Shown: positions 6,587 to 13,584 of the stretch, one piece after another
Layout: each line of letters begins with the position of its first letter
How positions within the stretch are numbered: the first letter of the stretch is position 1
Position numbers and translations under genes: made by a program
DNA from: UBA1189 sp045647345
Lineage (GTDB): Bacteria; Bacteroidota; Bacteroidia; Bacteroidales; Bacteroidaceae
Assembly (NCBI GenBank): GCA_045647345.1
Contig: JAZRMG010000098.1
Location: 1-40,349 of the forward strand
Direction: 5' to 3'
DNA: 40,349 bases
Notes under the pieces: generated by a model
Seen by the model: the letters and a program-made list of their open reading frames with translations, nothing else
Told to the model about the DNA's origin: nothing
The model's database searches: none

Positions 6587-7955
6587 AAATTTTGATGAAA
6601 GATTGAATGTCCTTTATGTAATCCCAAGGTACAGAACCTATGGAATGGAGGGACATTATGTAATGCCGATGGGTATATTGTATGTCTCAGCATATGTCAA
6701 AAGAAGTGGTATTGCCAATGTCTACACTCTTAATCTTAACCACGTGGAAGGTGAAGAGTATGAAATACTGCGATCTTATATCACAAGAAACACTATCGAT
6801 TTTGTCGGCATAGGTGGACTTTCGGGAGAATATTCCGATATAGTCAGGATTGTTTCATATGTCCGCAAGATAGACAGTGATATGATTATACAGGTGGGAG
6901 GTGGAATAATGACTGCTGACCCTGAGGTTGCGATGCTGGCTATGCCCGATGTCGATTACGGCATCATTGGAGAGGGTGAGCAGACATCAGTTGAGTTGAT
7001 AAGTGCCATTGCAGGGAAATACGATGTGGCTTCTGTCGATGGTATCATATACAGAGATATCGATGGACTGAAAAGGACAAAGCGTAGAGTGGAGATAGAG
7101 GATCTTGACACCTTACCTTTCCCCGATTATGAGGGATTCGACTATGCTGAATACTTGAGATTGAATCCTGATCTCAGTGATGATGGCAAGAAATATTCCC
7201 AGGTATCGATAATCGGTGGACGTTCGTGCAAATATAACTGCACGTTCTGCTTTCATCCGTCGGGTTCTAAATATAGGCAGCGTTCGTTAGAGTCTATTTT
7301 TGGCGAAATTGATTACTTGGTAAAGAATTATGACATTTCATACATTGCGTTACGAGAGGAGTTGTTTGCTACGGACAATGAACGTGTACGCCAATTCTGT
7401 GAGAGGATTAAGTCTTATGATTTTGATTGGTCAATCCAGTTGAGGATTGATAGTATAAACCCAGAACTAGTTGACTTGCTAAAAAACACTCGTTGCAGGT
7501 ATCTATTTGTAGGTGTTGAAAGTGCAGACGACAAAGTGCTCAAGAGTATGCGGAAAGGAATTACTTTGGCACAAATAGAACACGCCTTGGATATGTTGAG
7601 GGATGCTGGCTTGAACTCACGCTCAGGAGTGATATTCGGTGATACGGTCGAGACTTTTGAATCAGCAATGTTCACATTGGAATGGTTCAAGAAAAATTAT
7701 ACAAGATACAGGATGTTCGTGGATATGATTATTGCATTTCCGGGTTCGGTGTTGTATAAAAAAGCATGTGAAAGTGGTGTTATACCCGACCCTGTAGAGT
7801 TTTTGAAGGATGGATGTCCTATTGTGAATGTTTCAAAAATGAATGATAAAGAGTTCGTTGATTTAGTCACAATCATAGAGAATATGAACTATCGTAAATA
7901 TAATGTAAAGTTCTATAATAACAATATGCAACAATATGATAAAATGGAATTTTGA
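6576..7955 (+). CDS. B12-binding-type radical SAM enzyme
   Basis: 459 residues. Residues about 10-155 form a cobalamin-binding (Rossmann-like) domain: VLYVIPRY at the start, PMGILYVSAYV, FVGIGG, IIQVGGG and the usual YGIIGEGE near 128-135. No DxHxxG motif was seen, which is also true of many enzymes in this class. The radical SAM core follows, with GGRSCKYNCTFC (C218, C222, C225) and FVGVES near 311-316. Enzymes of this architecture include C-methyltransferases acting on unactivated carbons, as well as cyclases and others. In this operon, methylation or another modification of the peptide is the obvious guess. It overlaps the gene before it by 11 bases and the gene after it by 20. Confidence 0.87.
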   Translation: MKSENFDERLNVLYVIPRYRTYGMEGHYVMPMGILYVSAYVKRSGIANVYTLNLNHVEGEEYEILRSYITRNTIDFVGIGGLSGEYSDIVRIVSYVRKIDSDMIIQVGGGIMTADPEVAMLAMPDVDYGIIGEGEQTSVELISAIAGKYDVASVDGIIYRDIDGLKRTKRRVEIEDLDTLPFPDYEGFDYAEYLRLNPDLSDDGKKYSQVSIIGGRSCKYNCTFCFHPSGSKYRQRSLESIFGEIDYLVKNYDISYIALREELFATDNERVRQFCERIKSYDFDWSIQLRIDSINPELVDLLKNTRCRYLFVGVESADDKVLKSMRKGITLAQIEHALDMLRDAGLNSRSGVIFGDTVETFESAMFTLEWFKKNYTRYRMFVDMIIAFPGSVLYKKACESGVIPDPVEFLKDGCPIVNVSKMNDKEFVDLVTIIENMNYRKYNVKFYNNNMQQYDKMEF

Positions 7956-9009
7956 AGACAAACATTTTAGGCAAATATCTAAACTAGTAAATATCGTATC
8001 ACCCTCAATGGAGGAACGTAATATGGCCTTATATTTACGTAATGAGTGGTTGAAAAAGGGGGAAGAGGTTAAGTCTGATATAATGGGTAATGTTTATGCG
8101 ACAATAAATAATGATGAAACGATTCATGTCGGCCTGATTGCCCATATGGATACAACCTGTATTCAAATAACAAAAATACTTGGTAACGGATTGCTGCAAT
8201 TTAGAAGTATTGGTTTATGCCCCCATCTACTTTTAGGACAGAATATGAAAATTCTTTCGAGTAAAGGGATAATACAAGGTGCGATAGGTTTTGATCCCAC
8301 ATCTCAATATGGACAACCCAAAGGGTTGATTGATGATGACTTATGGTTAGATATAGGTGCTGGCAATTATGAAGAGGCATCATCCAAGGTTGAGATTGGC
8401 GATCTAGCTGTTTTGTCTCCACAAATCAGTAAAATGGGAGACGAGATAATATGTGGCACTGGCATTGATGATAGAGTAGGACTATTTATCCTAAATGAGT
8501 GTTTGGAACTGTTCAAAGAAATTGCACCAACTGTATGTTTGCACTGCATAGGTACGACACAGGAGGAAGTGGGTTTGCGAGGTGCGAGTGTGATTGCCAC
8601 TCAATGTAAACTTGATGCTTGCTTTGTTGTGGATGTCGATTATGCAACCGATACACTCACACCTCACGAAAACCAGATGGGGGCTTTGTATTTGGGGAAA
8701 GGTGTAGGAATACACATAAAGTCGGACAATAATCCTGTTTTGAGAAAGATTGCCTGTAATATTGCCGAAAAGAATAATATACCATATCAAAAATCATTGG
8801 GACGATTTGTATATGGCGGGACTGATGCTACTGCGGTGCAATTGCAGTGTGGTGGTGTCGCAACGCTAAACATCAACATTCCCTGTAGATATATGCACTC
8901 TCCTGTAGAGTTTTGTCATAAAAAAGATATTGAGAGCGCTATCAATCTTATAATGTACTCTATTCAAGAGATTGCAGATAAAAAGATCTGTAATTTTACC
9001 CCCTTGTAG
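7936..9009 (+). CDS. M42-family metalloaminopeptidase
   Basis: 357 residues with the full set of M42 (TET/FrvX/glutamyl aminopeptidase) motifs: AHMD (H70, D72), GTGIDDRVG (D178 bridging), QEEVGLRGA (E210 base, E211 ligand), VDVD (233-235), GGTDA (294-298) and CRYMHSP (H321 ligand). All metal and catalytic residues appear present, so activity is likely. M42 enzymes are cytoplasmic, usually dodecameric, and remove residues one at a time from peptide N-termini. Inside the radical SAM operon it could trim the short, cysteine-free leader of the modified peptide, with the cross-linked core acting as the stop. This is inference. A general peptide-recycling role is the alternative. Confidence 0.88.
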   Translation: MIKWNFEDKHFRQISKLVNIVSPSMEERNMALYLRNEWLKKGEEVKSDIMGNVYATINNDETIHVGLIAHMDTTCIQITKILGNGLLQFRSIGLCPHLLLGQNMKILSSKGIIQGAIGFDPTSQYGQPKGLIDDDLWLDIGAGNYEEASSKVEIGDLAVLSPQISKMGDEIICGTGIDDRVGLFILNECLELFKEIAPTVCLHCIGTTQEEVGLRGASVIATQCKLDACFVVDVDYATDTLTPHENQMGALYLGKGVGIHIKSDNNPVLRKIACNIAEKNNIPYQKSLGRFVYGGTDATAVQLQCGGVATLNINIPCRYMHSPVEFCHKKDIESAINLIMYSIQEIADKKICNFTPL

Positions 9010-9012
9010 GTT

Positions 9013-9516
9013 GTGATACCAAACAATCACATAAAGCTGTTGTTTATAACTAACGGAACAAATTCTTGCACCGAATATCTACAGAGCCGAAACGAAACAG
9101 CTCTGAATGTCTTGGACTTAAGTCAAGGAGGTGTAAGAACAAAAAAAGAGTTGGAGCAATATATTCTGGATATGAAGCCTGACTTGTTGCTTGTTTACCG
9201 TTGTCCATTTATAATCTCCCCAAAAGCATACTCGACAGCTCGTATTGGGGCATATAATATTCATCCGTCTCTATTGCCAAAACACCCGGGGCTGAATCCG
9301 TGGAACGAAATCTTTAAAAATAACGAAGTGGAGAATGGAGTCACTTTGCATCGAATCACAGATGTAGTGGATGGGGGTGAAATAATATATCAGCAATCAT
9401 ACAAAATTTTCCCAAATGACACAATCGAATGCGCCAGAAATAATGCTGATATTATTGCAACTAAATTGTTAGCGAAATTCATGGATGAATATATCCCTAA
9501 AGTAGAAAAAGTATGA
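9013..9516 (+). CDS. One-domain formyltransferase-fold protein
   Basis: 167 residues covering only the catalytic domain of the formyltransferase family (GART/Fmt fold). The active-site segment YNIHPSLLPKHPG gives N82 and H84, and VTLHRITDVVDGGEII gives D120, matching the conserved Asn-His-Asp triad for 10-formyltetrahydrofolate-dependent transfer. It is shorter than PurN (about 200 residues) and lacks the C-terminal domain of Fmt (about 310), so it is neither housekeeping enzyme. The start is GTG at 9013, 3 bases after the aminopeptidase stop; no better ATG is present. In this setting it may formylate an amino group exposed after leader removal. Sugar N-formylation is a known role of relatives, but no sugar genes are nearby. 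Confidence 0.78.
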   Translation: MIPNNHIKLLFITNGTNSCTEYLQSRNETALNVLDLSQGGVRTKKELEQYILDMKPDLLLVYRCPFIISPKAYSTARIGAYNIHPSLLPKHPGLNPWNEIFKNNEVENGVTLHRITDVVDGGEIIYQQSYKIFPNDTIECARNNADIIATKLLAKFMDEYIPKVEKV

Positions 9517-9608
9517 CGGATTTTGAGGTAATATTGCATCGGAATAAAGTATTTGAACTTTTTAAGGTAAAACATTTGAACAGAAAGAATGAATGGCCAT
9601 TTTTGTGA
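9513..9608 (+). CDS. 31-residue ORF overlapping the formyltransferase stop
   Basis: It starts with the ATG of an ATGA overlap at 9513-9516 and ends at a TGA at 9606. The peptide is basic and aromatic (starts MTDFEVILHRNKVFELF and ends RKNEWPFL) and lacks cysteine. The tight coupling and clear ATG favour translation, and its place at the end of the operon fits a second small substrate, an immunity peptide or a regulatory ORF. An equally plausible view is that it is the stub of a longer gene, since the frame ends in AT-rich spacer. I recognise no family. Confidence 0.35.
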   Translation: MTDFEVILHRNKVFELFKVKHLNRKNEWPFL

Positions 9609-9711
9609 TGATCAGCGGATTACACTATTAAAAATACATTTTTTCTTATATCCACTCCATATAATTATCAGAAGTTATCACTACCAATTGCTTCATGGGA
9701 TAGACCGCAAA

Positions 9712-9817
9712 CCAAGAAAGTGTACAGAAAACTATACCATAAGTGTATATTTAGTGTACATTTTCTTGGCTTAACATTTATGATGCTCAGTGGGTTATGC
9801 TGCTGAAAGTGTAAATC
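9712..9817. repeat. Left copy of inverted repeat with palindromic end
   Basis: The outer part (9712-9769) is a palindrome: CCAAGAAAGTGTACA pairs with TGTACATTTTCTTGG with one mismatch over 15 bases, with further TATAC/GTATA pairing in the centre. Read outward on the minus strand, GATTTACACTTTCA (9817-9804) lies exactly 48 bases before CCAAG. The same arrangement occurs in the opposite orientation at 12687-12780. The inner 20 or so bases cover the last codons of the DUF3987 gene. The role is unknown; see the matching right copy. Confidence 0.65.
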
Positions 9818-11453
9818 TGTTCTTCCAGTCGTTTCTTTCAGTTTTTGTGACCTTCACAAACACGCCATGCCCCACCTTGGCGATGTAGTACTCCTTGGTG
9901 AGTTTGGCCAGCTTCTTGGCTACGGCACTCTTTTTAAGACCCAACTCTGCGCCCATGCGGATAGCCTCGTCCGTGGTGAAGCGCTTGGGGAGCGCGTGTA
10001 AGAATGCCAAAGCACTGATGTAGGCACGCTTGGGCTCCTCGTCTTTCTCCTCACGGCGCAGGCGGTTGTAGATGGCCGATGTCTGCATCACACTGTAGAA
10101 GATGTACGAGAGACCCCATCGCAAATCCTCTTCCGAGATCGTGAGACGTAGATCGGCAAACATGCCTTCAGCCCCACCCAGCGTCTCGTGACGACGGAGG
10201 ATGGCGATAATCATCAGCATGCGGTAGAGGTTGAGGCGCGAGCGCAGGAGGGGAGCTCGCAGGTCGCCTCTGTCAGCCATGGCAATCGTTACAAATGATA
10301 GCATCTGCTCATAATACTTGTCAATATATTCTCGTTGAGCATCGCTGAGGATGAGGCGCGGCAGCTCTTCCTCAGGGCGGCCGTCAAACTGACGCAGTTC
10401 GCTCCATATCTCGGTGAGTGTACGGCGGTGAGCGGCATACACATCGATGAAGGCCTCGGCAGTAGCCTCGTCCATCTCCTTGCGCATGGTGCTCTTGGCT
10501 GGCAGGTTGTGGTAGAGGAAGCGGGTGGAGAGGCCGTCCTCAAGGTTGGGTATAAACTCGCGCACCGATGACATGGTGCCCGTGGCAACCAGCGCCAGAC
10601 GCGTATGCTCGATGAAGAAGTCCTCATCGTCGGTCTTGCGGCCAGTGTGCAGGCTCTCTTCGTTCTGTGCAGCAAGGAAGATATACATGAAGTCACCGAA
10701 AGAGCTGCGGTTGGCTGCGCTCAACTCGGCCAGCTCGGGGATGTGCAGATAGGAGATGTTCTCTCCATTGGCATAGATGAGTCGGTAGAGGTTGGCAGCC
10801 GTAGTCTTCGAGGGCAGCTTATGCATGCGGCGCAGGGGAGCCTGAGGCTCATCGACCTCCTCGGCGATGTCATTCACATCTACCAGATGCTCGATGTCGC
10901 CCTTGGCGGCAAAGTTGAGCTGACTGGTGAGACGCGTATAACGCTTGTGACGCTTGCGATGGTCGGCCATGGCATCATTGCTCTCCTGGACGATAATCTT
11001 GTTGATGCCATCAATGAGACCTGCTACATCGCCTACACATCCCTTACCCGATGCCGAGGGACCCACGCAGAGGCTCATGATGCCGAGCGAGTATAACCGC
11101 TGCCCATGACGCACGCGCACATTACTCATTGCCGAGCCTATGGTAGGCATCATGGCCATGAGGAGCATGGTCCTTAAGTCTGCATCGTCATAAAGCGAAA
11201 GCGTCTCACTCATCATCTGCGGCAGACACCGGATCATGGTATCGGGCAGCGAGCAAGGCACGATGGTGCCCTCCTCGTCGCAGATGGAGTTCATCAGAGA
11301 GAGAGGGTCAGAGACGAAACCTCCGGTCACTTCGCTGAGCAGAGGGAACTCCGCCTGTTGGGTCTCGCGCAATACGTCGATGTAGGCAGGTGTTTGTTTT
11401 TCCATAGTTGTTGAGTCTACTCGTTTTTGAGCCTCTAAGTTGGTTTGTGACAT
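9795..11453 (-). CDS. DUF3987 family P-loop protein
   Basis: 552 residues from the ATG at 11453 (MSQTNLEAQK...); a second ATG at 11405 is possible, and the frame upstream to 11564 is spacer. A Walker A-like loop GPSASGKG lies at residues 131-138, in the DUF3987 setting of a primase/helicase-like ATPase; ALVATGTMSS and a helical C-terminal region follow. Longer relatives in Bacteroidales carry an N-terminal VirE/BT4734-like domain that is absent here. From memory, DUF3987 genes often sit near HU-like genes in Bacteroidales genomes, as they do here (HU-like gene diverging at 11997). The biological role is not known; a link to mobile DNA is often suspected. The 3' end lies within the left inverted repeat. 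Confidence 0.82.
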   Translation of the reverse strand: MSQTNLEAQKRVDSTTMEKQTPAYIDVLRETQQAEFPLLSEVTGGFVSDPLSLMNSICDEEGTIVPCSLPDTMIRCLPQMMSETLSLYDDADLRTMLLMAMMPTIGSAMSNVRVRHGQRLYSLGIMSLCVGPSASGKGCVGDVAGLIDGINKIIVQESNDAMADHRKRHKRYTRLTSQLNFAAKGDIEHLVDVNDIAEEVDEPQAPLRRMHKLPSKTTAANLYRLIYANGENISYLHIPELAELSAANRSSFGDFMYIFLAAQNEESLHTGRKTDDEDFFIEHTRLALVATGTMSSVREFIPNLEDGLSTRFLYHNLPAKSTMRKEMDEATAEAFIDVYAAHRRTLTEIWSELRQFDGRPEEELPRLILSDAQREYIDKYYEQMLSFVTIAMADRGDLRAPLLRSRLNLYRMLMIIAILRRHETLGGAEGMFADLRLTISEEDLRWGLSYIFYSVMQTSAIYNRLRREEKDEEPKRAYISALAFLHALPKRFTTDEAIRMGAELGLKKSAVAKKLAKLTKEYYIAKVGHGVFVKVTKTERNDWKNRFTLSAA

Positions 11454-11550
11454 ATTATATATATTAAAGGTTAGTAATATTCTATTCTGTTTTCTATTCC
11501 GCCCTCTTTCGGGAGGGGGGTCAGGGGAGGTCACTCCCATATTTCTACTG

Positions 11551-11558
11551 CAAAGATA
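11551..11558 (-). promoter_or_regulatory. Bacteroides-type -7 element for the DUF3987 gene
   Basis: On the minus strand this reads TATCTTTG, a perfect TAnnTTTG element, about 97 bases before the ATG at 11453. No perfect TTTG was found 19-21 bases upstream; the nearest candidate is a weak TTGA. Likely promoter, moderate confidence. Confidence 0.5.
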
Positions 11559-11627
11559 ATACAAAAAAAATCAATGTTTTTCAAGCGTTTTTTCTGTCCA
11601 AAAACGATTATCCGAAGCACCAGAGAT

Positions 11628-11658
11628 TTTGAAAAATGGGCAGTTTGTCTTATCTTTG
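11628..11658 (+). promoter_or_regulatory. Bacteroides-type promoter facing the HU-like gene
   Basis: TTTG at 11628-11631, 19 bases, then TATCTTTG at 11651-11658: a full match to the Bacteroides sigma-ABfr consensus (TTTG, 19-21 bases, TAnnTTTG). Transcription would start near 11665 and cross the 22-base repeats before reaching the HU-like gene at 11997, giving a leader of about 330 bases. Confidence 0.65.
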
Positions 11659-11700
11659 TAGAGCCTTAGAAAAGATGTGGCGCTTGCTAGTGACAGATAC

Positions 11701-11760
11701 GTCACAAGCAAGTGTCGCACGCATCACAAGCAAGCGTCACACTCATCACTTGCTTGTGAC
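11701..11760. repeat. Tandem 22-bp repeats with inverted third unit
   Basis: GTCACAAGCAAGTGTCGCAC... (11701-11722) and ATCACAAGCAAGCGTCACAC... (11723-11744) are two head-to-tail 22-base units. They are followed by ATCACTTGCTTGTGAC (11745-11760), in which CTTGCTTGTGAC is the exact reverse complement of the first 12 bases of unit one. A related half-site (CGCTTGCTAGTGAC) lies at 11681-11694. The cluster falls between the two divergent genes, inside the long leader of the HU-like gene, so it could be an operator array or an RNA hairpin. Confidence 0.65.
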
Positions 11761-11798
11761 AGGAGAAATCACAGGCTCGGAAAGAGTTTTTCGCTGGT

Positions 11799-11816
11799 GT
11801 GAAAATTATTTTTCAC
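11799..11816 (+). other. Hairpin in the leader of the HU-like gene
   Basis: GTGAAAA (11799-11805), TTAT, TTTTCAC (11810-11816) form a 7-bp stem. It lies downstream of the repeat cluster and 180 bases before the HU-like ATG. The rest of the leader up to 11996 is AT-rich without other obvious structure. Confidence 0.35.
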
Positions 11817-11996
11817 CCCTAAGAAAAATCTTCATCGCAAGGGCACTGCACACAAGAGAACGGGAATAGAGGGGAAACAGAGAATTAAACAATCTGATAA
11901 TGTAGCAATTGCAGCATCCAAAGATCAAAACACGAAAAAAGATGATACTTTTCTGAAATTTGGAATTTGTATAGGAACTTAAAAAACTCAAACGCT

Positions 11997-12662
11997 ATGA
12001 AAAGAAATCCGAAGACAAAAGTGGTACTCGGCGACAACCAACCCGTAATGCATTGCCACGCCATCCGTCGCCGCAAGATGGGCAAGCATGTTGACGCTGA
12101 AGCATGGGCCATAGGGGCAACGCTCGTTCCGCAAGAGAAACTCGACATGGACGACATGGCTGCTACCACCCATGAGCGCTGCACCGTGAAGCAGGCCGAT
12201 GTGAAGGCTGCATGGGAATCGTTACAGGTAATCATCGCCAGCGCATTGGCCAACGGGCAGCGCGTGGAGTTAGGCGAGCTGGGTACGCTTTCCATTGACG
12301 TGGGCGTGAAGAAACTGAAGGAGCCTAGCGAGCGACTGCGTGCATCGGACATCAAGGTGGGCAGTGTAAGCTTGAAGCCCGGACCCTTATTGCAGGCACA
12401 GCTCAACCGAGTGAAATTTACCATCGACAATGACTACACCGCACCTACCGAAGCGGTGCTACTCGATGAGGCATTGTACAACTACTTTGCCATTGAAAAG
12501 AAAGAGGGGATCAACATGAAGCGCTTTGCCTCCCTCAGCGGCTATGGCATCACTCGTGCACGCAAGCTGATGGCTGAGTATGTGGAGCAGGGCGTAATGG
12601 AGCATGTTCCTATGAGCCGTGGCTATTATCGTCCTACGAGGGGGAACTTCGGGCGTGAATAG
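11997..12662 (+). CDS. HU/IHF-like DNA-binding protein with C-terminal extension
   Basis: 221 residues from the ATG at 11997 (a TTG 30 bases upstream was rejected). Residues about 10-125 match the large HU-related family typical of Bacteroidales: a short basic start, then THERCTVKQADVKAAWESL, IIASALANGQRVELGELGTLSI and a C-terminal beta arm. Residues about 155-221 add a helical region ending in MSRGYYRPTRGNFGRE that looks like a winged-helix DNA-binding unit (KRFASLSGYGITRARKLMAEYVEQG). HU-like proteins bend and bind DNA. Divergence from a DUF3987 gene with repeats in between suggests the pair forms a unit and may control itself. The HU call is firm; the winged-helix call is tentative. Confidence 0.8.
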   Translation: MKRNPKTKVVLGDNQPVMHCHAIRRRKMGKHVDAEAWAIGATLVPQEKLDMDDMAATTHERCTVKQADVKAAWESLQVIIASALANGQRVELGELGTLSIDVGVKKLKEPSERLRASDIKVGSVSLKPGPLLQAQLNRVKFTIDNDYTAPTEAVLLDEALYNYFAIEKKEGINMKRFASLSGYGITRARKLMAEYVEQGVMEHVPMSRGYYRPTRGNFGRE

Positions 12663-12686
12663 ATGTTGACTCATCGCACCAATCGG

Positions 12687-12780
12687 GATTTACACTTTCA
12701 TCCACATAACAGGCTGATATACACATAGAATAAACCAAGAGAATGTACACAAGATTTACACTTCATGTACACTCGCTTGG
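12687..12780. repeat. Right copy of inverted repeat with palindromic end
   Basis: GATTTACACTTTCA at 12687-12700 is followed exactly 48 bases from its start by CCAAGAGAATGTACAC (12735-12750), which matches the outward-read left copy at 15 of 16 bases. The outer part is again a palindrome: CCAAGAGAATGTACA (12735-12749) against TGTACACTCGCTTGG (12766-12780), two mismatches in 15. The two copies face away from each other and bound the DUF3987/HU pair. No target-site duplication was seen next to either copy. Confidence 0.65.
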
Positions 12781-12813
12781 CTATATTGATGTGTGGCGCA
12801 CAGGGGCTGCGGC

Positions 12814-13584
12814 TCAATTGACGATGCGTGTCTCGAGGGTGTTGTCGAGGTTGTCGGCATGCTTGATGACTACGCACTGTACACCGCCGTCGATGGCGCG
12901 GAAAGCTCCTTCAATCTTGGGCAGCATGCCTTTGTTGACGGTGCCGTCGGCACGCAGGGTGGCAAAGCTGTCGCGGGTAATGGTGGGGATGACGCTTAGG
13001 TCGTCGTCTACATCGGTGAGCACACCGTTCTTCTCGAGGCAGAAGATGAGGCTCGTGGGCTGTATCTGCGAGGCGGCTACGGCTACGGCCGAGGCTACGC
13101 TGTCGGCATTGCTGTTGAGCAGTGAGCCCTGCTCGTCGTGGGTGATGGCGCAGAAGACGGGCACGATGCCTTGCTCTACGAGTGAGGCGAGGAAGGGTAC
13201 GTTCATGCGCTCGGGCACGATGTCGCCCACATAGCCATAGTCGATGGGCTTGGGGGCACGGCGCACGGCGGGGATGACGTTGGCGTCGGCACCGGAGAGG
13301 CCTATGGCCTTGCATCCGAGGGCACCGAGGCGGGCCACAATCTGCTTGTTGACGAGGCCTGCGTATACCATGGTGACTACATCGAGCGTGGCGCGGTCGG
13401 TGACGCGGCGTCCGTCAATCATCTGTGTCTCTATACCGAGCTGGGCGCTGAGGCGTGTGGCGAGCTTGCCGCCGCCGTGGACGAGCATCTTGGGACCTTC
13501 AAGGGCGGCAAACTTCTCCAGAAAGCGAGTCAGCGCTGCGGCATCATCGATGACGTTGCCGCCGATTTTTACTACTTGAATCAT
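12814..13584 (-). CDS. argB: Acetylglutamate kinase-family enzyme (ArgB)
   Basis: 256 residues of the amino-acid kinase fold. It starts MIQVVKIGGNVIDD (phosphate-binding KIGGN), then MLVHGGGKLATRLSAQLG for the glutamate substrate, and SGADANVI and SNADSVASAVAVA in the nucleotide part; the length is normal. It phosphorylates N-acylglutamate in arginine synthesis. Because the adjacent transcarbamylase is of the N-succinylornithine type, the natural substrate may be N-succinylglutamate, as reported for Bacteroides fragilis. The start overlaps the transcarbamylase stop by 4 bases (ATGA), so the two are co-translated. Confidence 0.93.
   Translation of the reverse strand: MIQVVKIGGNVIDDAAALTRFLEKFAALEGPKMLVHGGGKLATRLSAQLGIETQMIDGRRVTDRATLDVVTMVYAGLVNKQIVARLGALGCKAIGLSGADANVIPAVRRAPKPIDYGYVGDIVPERMNVPFLASLVEQGIVPVFCAITHDEQGSLLNSNADSVASAVAVAASQIQPTSLIFCLEKNGVLTDVDDDLSVIPTITRDSFATLRADGTVNKGMLPKIEGAFRAIDGGVQCVVIKHADNLDNTLETRIVN

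Noticed and set aside
6736..6750. Possible parS site (ACCACGTGGAA)
   Set aside because: Only one half matches the consensus and it lies inside the B12-type radical SAM gene.
9589..9774. 61-residue ORF after the radical SAM operon
   Set aside because: Runs into the palindromic repeat, has no recognisable features, and its reading looks like translated AT-rich spacer.
11701..11760. CRISPR-like array
   Set aside because: Units are head-to-tail without spacers, only two direct copies plus one inverted, and no cas genes are nearby.
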